Of a stretch of DNA of 10,670 nucleotides, positions 5,750 through 10,670 are shown piece by piece. The DNA lies in contig CAKZZJ010000103.1 of the NCBI GenBank assembly GCA_937885165.1, forward strand, positions 1 through 10,670, in the 5' to 3' direction. Each line of letters starts with the position of its first letter. Position 1 is the stretch's first letter. This DNA comes from an uncultured Caryophanales bacterium (GTDB taxonomy: Bacteria > Bacillota_I > Bacilli_A > Acholeplasmatales > Anaeroplasmataceae). The notes below the pieces were generated by a model that did not search any database, was not told the origin of the DNA, and saw only the letters and a list, made by a program, of their open reading frames with translations. The translations under genes were made by a program, and so were the position numbers.

Positions 5750-6511
5750 TTACATAGATACTTTAAATTCTAAATTGAAACTTACAGATCCACCAAGCAT
5801 ATAATTTGAACTATCAGGATCATCACCTTCAAGCCAAATTAATACAAGATATTTTAAATAATTTCTTCCTTCAGCAAAGTCTAAAATTATCTTATCATCA
5901 CCACTGATATTAAAGATTTCTCCTTCGTCTGAAAACAATTCAACTGACCCAACATTATAATGTTCATATTCAACAAATTCCTGATCTACCTTTTGATAGA
6001 TGTGAGCCACCTGATTTCCATTATATTCATAATACGTCATGACTCTTAATATATCATCTATTTTTCTTGTTACATTTGAATATTTCATTGTTGTATCAAC
6101 ACCTACTGTTGATTCACCATTATTAACTAAATAAAATCTATAAGCATAAACTTCATATGTTGTTATATCTTTATCTACTTCACCATCACCACTATTATAA
6201 AAATTTTCTCTGATGGTTTTATAATCAGCATCCAAAAAATATCTTGGTGAAGTATCTGTCATTTGATCTTTACCTTTAGCATTTAATCTAGGCAAGAGTT
6301 CATATTTGTCAGCATCCATACTTTCAGTTAAAGCAATCGACCTTGTAGAGTCTGTGTTTTGAACCCTTACAACAAATGTTCCTGCTTCATTCCCTAAGAA
6401 TACAGCAGTTATAATGGCTGCAGAAGTTGAGAATAACAAAACTGCCGCAACTACTTTTACAGAAGTTTTGTGAAATATAAACACTATTTTACGAAAAATT
6501 GAATGTTTCAT
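5750..6511 (-). CDS. Exported or membrane-anchored protein with C-terminal WLEG motif
   Basis: The protein has 253 residues: a basic start, one hydrophobic segment (about 17-40) that is either a signal or an anchor, then an extracellular domain. The segment lacks the TYAWF end of the two downstream proteins. The region EVYAYRFYLVNNGESTVG (120-137), then VTRKIDDILRVMTYYEYNG (147-165) and LVLIWLEGDDPDSSNYMLGG (222-241), recalls unnamed Firmicutes exported proteins with an AYxFYxxNxG...IDxxxRV...WLEGxDP layout. I know of no function for them. The start at 6511 (MKHSIFRK) is chosen over an ATG at 6529 because GGAGGT lies ten bases before it, whereas nothing like an SD precedes 6529. It sits 40 bases after the second GGDEF-EAL gene. 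It may be a minor subunit or anchor for the two larger proteins; that is inference. Confidence 0.75.
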   Translation of the reverse strand: MKHSIFRKIVFIFHKTSVKVVAAVLLFSTSAAIITAVFLGNEAGTFVVRVQNTDSTRSIALTESMDADKYELLPRLNAKGKDQMTDTSPRYFLDADYKTIRENFYNSGDGEVDKDITTYEVYAYRFYLVNNGESTVGVDTTMKYSNVTRKIDDILRVMTYYEYNGNQVAHIYQKVDQEFVEYEHYNVGSVELFSDEGEIFNISGDDKIILDFAEGRNYLKYLVLIWLEGDDPDSSNYMLGGSVSFNLEFKVSM

Positions 6512-6521
6512 TCTCTTTTCT

Positions 6522-6527
6522 ACCTCC
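6522..6527 (-). promoter_or_regulatory. Shine-Dalgarno that sets the start at 6511
   Basis: GGAGGT on the minus strand lies ten bases before the ATG at 6511. The longer alternative ATG at 6529 overlaps this site and has only A/T-rich sequence upstream, so translation from 6511 is more likely. Confidence 0.65.
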
Positions 6528-6551
6528 ATTTCTTTAAAATTTAAATTCTAG

Positions 6552-8087
6552 TTATTTTTTATCATTACTGATTTCTGGTTTTTCTTCATTTATTTCAATT
6601 ATGTTTGATTCTTTCTTTAAAGAAATACCTTTATTTTCATCTTCAAAGTTAGCAATATCATTGAAGACATGATTGTATTTACGTTCTTCAATAAATTTAA
6701 CAAAATCATCTTCACTTATAGGTTTACTAAATAAGTAACCTTGACCATAAAATACTTTGTTACTCTTAACATAAGATGCAACTTTAGGTGTCTCAATACC
6801 TTCGCTTATGACTATCTTATCATTATCAATAGCGTATTTGACTAAGATTTCAAGATTTTTTTCTTTGTTGAAATTATTACTAATATCCATTACAAAATCT
6901 CTACCTAATTTAATAACATCTACCGGAGATTTTCTTACATCATCTACAGACTGACCATTGATAACAAATCCATCTACAGCAAGTACAAATCCAAAGTCTC
7001 TTAATTTATGAATGTTAGTTCTAATACCTGATATTTTTTCTAAGGTTCTAAAATCAGTTATTTCAAGCATATAATTTTCAGGCTTTGAATTAGTTTTCTT
7101 AATAATATCGATAAAGTCATTAGCTAAATTACTATCAATCAACTGTTTAGTTGATAAATTAAGTGAGAATTTAAGATTAAATGCTGGGTTTTCTTCTAGG
7201 ATTTTGTCATGAACCTTAATCATTTTTTCAAGGCCCCATGTTCCTACCCATTTGATATCTCCTGATTGTTCCAAAATCTTTAAGAATTCAGCCGGATTTC
7301 TTAAACTTCCATCAGGAAGTATCCAACGCATCAAACACTCACAGCCATAAACCACTCTGTTTTTAAGATCAAATATCGGCTGATAATATAAATCAAATTC
7401 ACCATTTTTGATAGCCTGCTTAACTTCTTTAAAGTGAGTGAAGTTTTCTGTTTCTTCTGCTTTTATTGATGCATAATAGTTAGTATACATATTACCACCA
7501 TTACGTTTAGATACATATGTTGTAAGTTCAACATTAGACATAAGTTCTTCATATGTCTGTCCGGCAATCGGATATGATACTGAACCTACTGAGGCTGTAA
7601 TACTTATACTTTCATCACTCATTACCTGATATGGGTTAGATATAACATCAATAAGTAAATTTTCAAGTTTTTCAATTCTTGCTTTATTATCTTCATCCTT
7701 GATAAATATTAAAAATTCATCAGCATTATAGTGGCAAAATGATGATTTTGATGGTAAATTTCTTAAAATTCTTCCTGCAACTTCTTTTAATAATTCATCA
7801 CAGGCTTCTTTACCGAAGACTTCATTTAATTCGCCAAAACCATCAATATCGATATAAATCAGGGATAAAGCACCGAATTTATCAATCTTCTTGATATATG
7901 TTTTAATCGCGCTTGTCATAGTTTTCTTAGGTAGGGCGCCATCAATTATAACATCATTTGCTTCTTTATCTTTTCTGATGTTCCTTTTTATCAGGAAGAA
8001 AAACAATATACCTAAACCGATTGTAACTATTATTGCAACAACACTAAGTGTTATAGCAGCACCATCTTCCATTTTTAAAAATATCAT
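6552..8087 (-). CDS. Membrane GGDEF-EAL protein with altered active sites (c-di-GMP receptor or weak enzyme)
   Basis: The 511-residue protein has one membrane helix near residues 10-33, no visible sensor domain, a GGDEF domain (about 70-205), an EAL domain (about 215-470) and a charged tail. The GGDEF signature reads NADEF (121-125), so both glycines are replaced and cyclase activity is doubtful. In the EAL domain the residues matching known metal and catalytic positions are Glu250 (ECL instead of EAL), Asn310, Glu342, Asp372, Lys393, Glu429 and Gln449, all with family spacing. The second aspartate of the DDFGTGYSS loop is replaced: the sequence is VDGFVINGQS, with Gly373. That residue is a metal ligand, so hydrolysis is likely weakened or lost, while c-di-GMP binding may remain. 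The ATG overlaps the upstream stop (ATGA), with GGGAGGT six bases before it. Confidence 0.88.
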   Translation of the reverse strand: MIFLKMEDGAAITLSVVAIIVTIGLGILFFFLIKRNIRKDKEANDVIIDGALPKKTMTSAIKTYIKKIDKFGALSLIYIDIDGFGELNEVFGKEACDELLKEVAGRILRNLPSKSSFCHYNADEFLIFIKDEDNKARIEKLENLLIDVISNPYQVMSDESISITASVGSVSYPIAGQTYEELMSNVELTTYVSKRNGGNMYTNYYASIKAEETENFTHFKEVKQAIKNGEFDLYYQPIFDLKNRVVYGCECLMRWILPDGSLRNPAEFLKILEQSGDIKWVGTWGLEKMIKVHDKILEENPAFNLKFSLNLSTKQLIDSNLANDFIDIIKKTNSKPENYMLEITDFRTLEKISGIRTNIHKLRDFGFVLAVDGFVINGQSVDDVRKSPVDVIKLGRDFVMDISNNFNKEKNLEILVKYAIDNDKIVISEGIETPKVASYVKSNKVFYGQGYLFSKPISEDDFVKFIEERKYNHVFNDIANFEDENKGISLKKESNIIEINEEKPEISNDKK

Positions 8088-10567
8088 TTTTTACCTCCCG
8101 ACTTATCATACTTCTTAATTAACTCTAAAGCCTTATCAAATGGCTCAGGTCTGCTAATTAAGTAGCCTTGAATAATACGGCAACCAAGCTTTTTAATTGT
8201 ATCACGTTGTGATACGGTTTCAACACCTTCAACAATCAATCCTAGATTTAAACTTAAACCTAAATTAGTTATCGCTTTTATAATCGCTTCATTTGTTTTG
8301 TTACTATCTACATTCTTTGTAAAATTCTTATCAATCTTTAAAGTGTCTATTGGTAAATCCTTCAAATAAAGCATTGATGAATAACCAGTTAGGAAATCAT
8401 CAAGATGAATCTTAAAGCCTCTAGCTCTAAGTAATTTTAATTTATCTTTTATCAAATCAAAATTTTCCATCAATAATGTTTCAGTAAGTTCTATCGCTAT
8501 GGAACCATCCTTGAGTTCATTTTTGTCAAATTCATCTATCAGTGATTTGACAAATCCTGCCTGTAAAAGCTGAATAGGAGAAATATTAACTGAAATTGTT
8601 ATATTGTATTGTTCGAGTTTTTTAGCAAGTTTAAATGATTCTGATATAACAAATCTACCTATATCAAGCATATGCCCTCTTTGTTCAGCAAGTTCCACAT
8701 ATACCTGTGGGGACTTAGATTTATATTTTGGATTATTCCATCTAAGTAGTGCTTCAGCTCCAACAACCTTGTTATCAATAATATCAAACTGAGGCTGCAA
8801 ATACATCTCAAATTCATTATTCTCAAGGCCAATTGTAATATCTTTTTCCATTTCATCTATAGCTTCGATTATATTATCCATTGTTTTATCATAGATTACA
8901 TAATCTTTACTAGAGATACTCTTTATATTCATATAAGCTAAATCTAGTTTTCTTCTTATTTCATCAAGTGATATTTTATCTTTATCATCAAAATTAACTC
9001 TCTTAAAGTTATAAATCATAATCTTTGATTTGATATAGATATTATTATCTCTTACAGTAACGGGTTTTTCAAATTGTTCTAATGATTTTTCTACAATAGA
9101 TGTTATTTGATTTGTGCCTGTGTTGTAGTATATAACCATAAATTTTGAATTTGTTATATGATATATTTCGCTATCCGGGTATATATTCCTTAATAAATCC
9201 AAATATACATTTAATAATTCAATGAAATTTGTCTGACCATAAGTACTAATAATTTCATCATATTTATAAATGTTATATTCTATAAATGCTATATCATCAC
9301 CTGTTGATATTTCAAATAATGTTTCATATCTATTTTCTAGCATAAAGCTATTGTCACAATGTGTGAATTCATTTTTACCACACATTTCTTCAAGGTGCAC
9401 TCTTCTTTCGTAATCAAGCGTTACCTCATTACCCATAAGATAATAACTATTTGAAATATATAGTGAAACTAATTCTAGATATCTTGTCTTATTATCATTA
9501 TCTACTAATTTTGAAATAAAACTTTTGTTATCTTTTATATCTTTTAAGATGTCTTCATCACCATTAACATTTTTTAATTCATTGATGTTTTTAAGTTCTG
9601 TTATGCCAAATGTCTTTTTAAAAATATCATTTGTATAAATAATTTCACCACTAGGGTTTATTCTTATGGCAATTGCTTTGCTTTTCCTTAAACTTCTTCT
9701 ATCAGCTCTTAATAAATCTTTTGTCCTTTTTACACCAAAAATCATTAAAATTAGCATTAATACCATAGTAATAACACCAGCATAAAATGATATTAGTGCT
9801 TGAGTTATTATCCAGTCACTGCCTAGTAAGGCATCAGAAGTTGAGATGATAGTTGTAATATAGATTCCTGATAATTTACCTTGGGAATTTAAATAAATCT
9901 TAAAATCATTAAATTTGATTCCGCTTACAACTGATGATTCACCATTTATTGTATAGACTCTGCTTAATGTATCATCCACGAAATAATCAAGATAGTTAGC
10001 GCCAAACAACATCGTTGCGTTAAGTATCTGCGTATTGTTGTAGCTTGAATAGATGATACTACCGATATTCGTATCATCAAACACCACCATATTATAATTT
10101 TCAAAATCGAAGAATTCGGAAGCAAGAATTCTTACTGTTAATTTTGTATCTTCATAATCTTTTTGGAAATAAACATAAAAATTTGAATTTTCTTTTTCAG
10201 ATGTATTCTGAGGATTGAATATTGAATCTCTTGCGATAAGTATTTTTTTATCTTCAATATTATTGAATCTATTTACTAATCTTGATTGGGTTTTACATTC
10301 TTCGAATAATAAATCATCTTCAGTATCATCGTCTAAGAATTTAACCATTGAATTAGTATTATCATTTACGAATATGTCATAATAATTATTTATTTTTGAA
10401 CTTGCTTCATCGCTTCTGGCTTTTGAAACTTCAAGTGCGATTGCCTTCATTGAAGTTTCAACCTTTCCTGCTTTTACAGAAAGATAGTAGCATAATGTAA
10501 CAGCGCCGTATGCAATTATTAATATTATTGCAGCAAGAATATGCCACCTAAGGTCTCTAATTCGCAC
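8084..10567 (-). CDS. Membrane sensor c-di-GMP phosphodiesterase: extracellular domain, PAS-like segment, dead GGDEF, intact EAL
   Basis: The protein has 827 residues. One helix (about 10-30) and a second (about 255-278) enclose an extracellular loop of some 220 residues, probably the ligand sensor. A PAS-like segment (about 295-390, with GEIIYTNDIFKKTFG) follows. A GGDEF domain (about 415-560) has its signature reduced to NSKF (473-476), so it should not make c-di-GMP. The EAL domain (about 570-820) is complete: Glu605 (EALLRW), Asn661, Glu693 (ELTE), Asp723-Asp724 (DDFLTGYSS), Lys744, Glu780 and Glu783 (EGVE), and Gln800 (QGY). The expected product is therefore a c-di-GMP to pGpG phosphodiesterase controlled from outside the cell. 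The GTG start at 10567 is supported by GGAGGA at 10575-10580. It is the first visible gene of the operon and is coupled to the next by an ATGA overlap. Confidence 0.92.
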   Translation of the reverse strand: MRIRDLRWHILAAIILIIAYGAVTLCYYLSVKAGKVETSMKAIALEVSKARSDEASSKINNYYDIFVNDNTNSMVKFLDDDTEDDLLFEECKTQSRLVNRFNNIEDKKILIARDSIFNPQNTSEKENSNFYVYFQKDYEDTKLTVRILASEFFDFENYNMVVFDDTNIGSIIYSSYNNTQILNATMLFGANYLDYFVDDTLSRVYTINGESSVVSGIKFNDFKIYLNSQGKLSGIYITTIISTSDALLGSDWIITQALISFYAGVITMVLMLILMIFGVKRTKDLLRADRRSLRKSKAIAIRINPSGEIIYTNDIFKKTFGITELKNINELKNVNGDEDILKDIKDNKSFISKLVDNDNKTRYLELVSLYISNSYYLMGNEVTLDYERRVHLEEMCGKNEFTHCDNSFMLENRYETLFEISTGDDIAFIEYNIYKYDEIISTYGQTNFIELLNVYLDLLRNIYPDSEIYHITNSKFMVIYYNTGTNQITSIVEKSLEQFEKPVTVRDNNIYIKSKIMIYNFKRVNFDDKDKISLDEIRRKLDLAYMNIKSISSKDYVIYDKTMDNIIEAIDEMEKDITIGLENNEFEMYLQPQFDIIDNKVVGAEALLRWNNPKYKSKSPQVYVELAEQRGHMLDIGRFVISESFKLAKKLEQYNITISVNISPIQLLQAGFVKSLIDEFDKNELKDGSIAIELTETLLMENFDLIKDKLKLLRARGFKIHLDDFLTGYSSMLYLKDLPIDTLKIDKNFTKNVDSNKTNEAIIKAITNLGLSLNLGLIVEGVETVSQRDTIKKLGCRIIQGYLISRPEPFDKALELIKKYDKSGGKK

Positions 10568-10574
10568 TTAAATA

Positions 10575-10580
10575 TCCTCC
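10575..10580 (-). promoter_or_regulatory. Shine-Dalgarno supporting the GTG start at 10567
   Basis: GGAGGA on the minus strand lies seven bases before the GTG. The residues that follow (MRIRDLRW and then a hydrophobic run) look like the normal beginning of a membrane sensor, so the GTG start is plausible. Confidence 0.7.
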
Positions 10581-10588
10581 AAAAACCT

Positions 10589-10608
10589 GTGTTTTTATAA
10601 AAAAACAC
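10589..10608. repeat. AT-rich inverted repeat in the operon leader
   Basis: GTGTTTTT (10589-10596) and AAAAACAC (10601-10608) form an 8-bp perfect stem around the loop ATAA. It lies about nine bases upstream of the ribosome-binding site of the first GGDEF-EAL gene. On the minus strand a T run follows shortly after the stem. It could be a leader hairpin or a weak terminator. Chance formation in such AT-rich DNA is also possible. Confidence 0.35.
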
Positions 10609-10634
10609 GACAAAAAACAAATTTCCCCTATAGA

Positions 10635-10662
10635 AATTTATATATATTATATATAAATTATA
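10635..10662 (-). promoter_or_regulatory. Likely promoter region of the c-di-GMP/exported-protein operon, with a long AT palindrome
   Basis: On the minus strand TATAAT occurs at 10662-10657 and again at 10651-10646. The segment 10635-10659 is a perfect palindrome of two 12-base arms around one T. All of this is A/T only. The -35 for the first TATAAT would lie beyond the window, so only half the promoter can be judged. If either hexamer is used, the leader is about 65 to 90 bases long. Confidence 0.35.
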
Positions 10663-10670
10663 AACTTATG

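Noticed and set aside
8604..8856. Short open frames on both strands inside the EAL coding region
   Set aside because: They overlap the intact EAL domain of the 827-residue protein and show no independent start signals.
3561..10567. Phage, CRISPR or toxin-antitoxin content
   Set aside because: There are no direct repeats with spacers, no integrase and no paired small genes. The reading frames are all accounted for by signalling and exported proteins.
10568..10670. c-di-GMP (GEMM) riboswitch in the operon leader
   Set aside because: The idea is attractive given the gene content, but the leader has no conserved GEMM core or tetraloop-receptor sequence and is nearly all A/T. A riboswitch further upstream would lie outside the window.

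Overview
The window reads as two blocks. Bases 1 to about 3520 are moderately AT-rich (hand counts of single lines: 22/60 G+C at 781-840, 26/60 at 2641-2700). They hold housekeeping and fermentation genes. Bases from about 3561 to the right end are poorer in G+C over most of their length (17/60 at 5281-5340, 11/60 at 9241-9300). They carry one long minus-strand operon whose proteins look like those of low-GC gut Firmicutes (Bacilli/Erysipelotrichia-like or related). The gene nearest the join (3561-4685) is intermediate (20-23/60 in two lines). I cannot name the organism. An anaerobic, fermenting, low-GC bacterium fits. The two blocks may be one genome with an acquired island, or a wrongly joined contig.

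Left block: the first ~65 bases look like the right end of an IS200/IS605-type element: the last codons of a TnpB-like protein and a short imperfect hairpin followed by TTCAC. Next come three plus-strand genes packed as an operon: a small FMN nitroreductase (118-612), the 16S rRNA methyltransferase rsmG (584-1225) and a 71-residue two-helix membrane protein that may be AtpZ/AtpI-like (1233-1448). A separate plus-strand gene with its own extended -10 promoter encodes an exported alpha-acetolactate decarboxylase (1497-2294). It converges, across a bidirectional hairpin terminator, on a minus-strand iron-containing alcohol dehydrogenase (2354-3520).

Right block: five minus-strand genes run from 10567 down to 3561 with gaps of 40 bases or less, or overlaps. 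The first two are membrane-bound GGDEF-EAL proteins for the second messenger c-di-GMP. The 827-residue protein has a large extracellular sensor loop, a PAS-like segment, a dead GGDEF and a complete EAL active site, so it is probably a phosphodiesterase. The 511-residue protein overlaps it by ATGA and has altered GGDEF and EAL motifs, so it may be a receptor or a weakened enzyme. The next three encode exported proteins that share a C-terminal WLEG-x-D-x-D motif. Two of them are paralogues with a signal sequence ending TSTTYA(W/F), resembling the signals of TasA/camelysin-type (SipW-processed) matrix proteins.

The most interesting proposal is that the right block is a single module in which an extracellular signal alters c-di-GMP turnover and this controls a set of secreted, possibly fibre-forming, surface proteins. 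The arrangement and motifs are visible in the sequence. The fibre role and the regulatory link are inference. No stretch over 300 bases lacks a gene, and I saw no tRNA, rRNA or CRISPR array.
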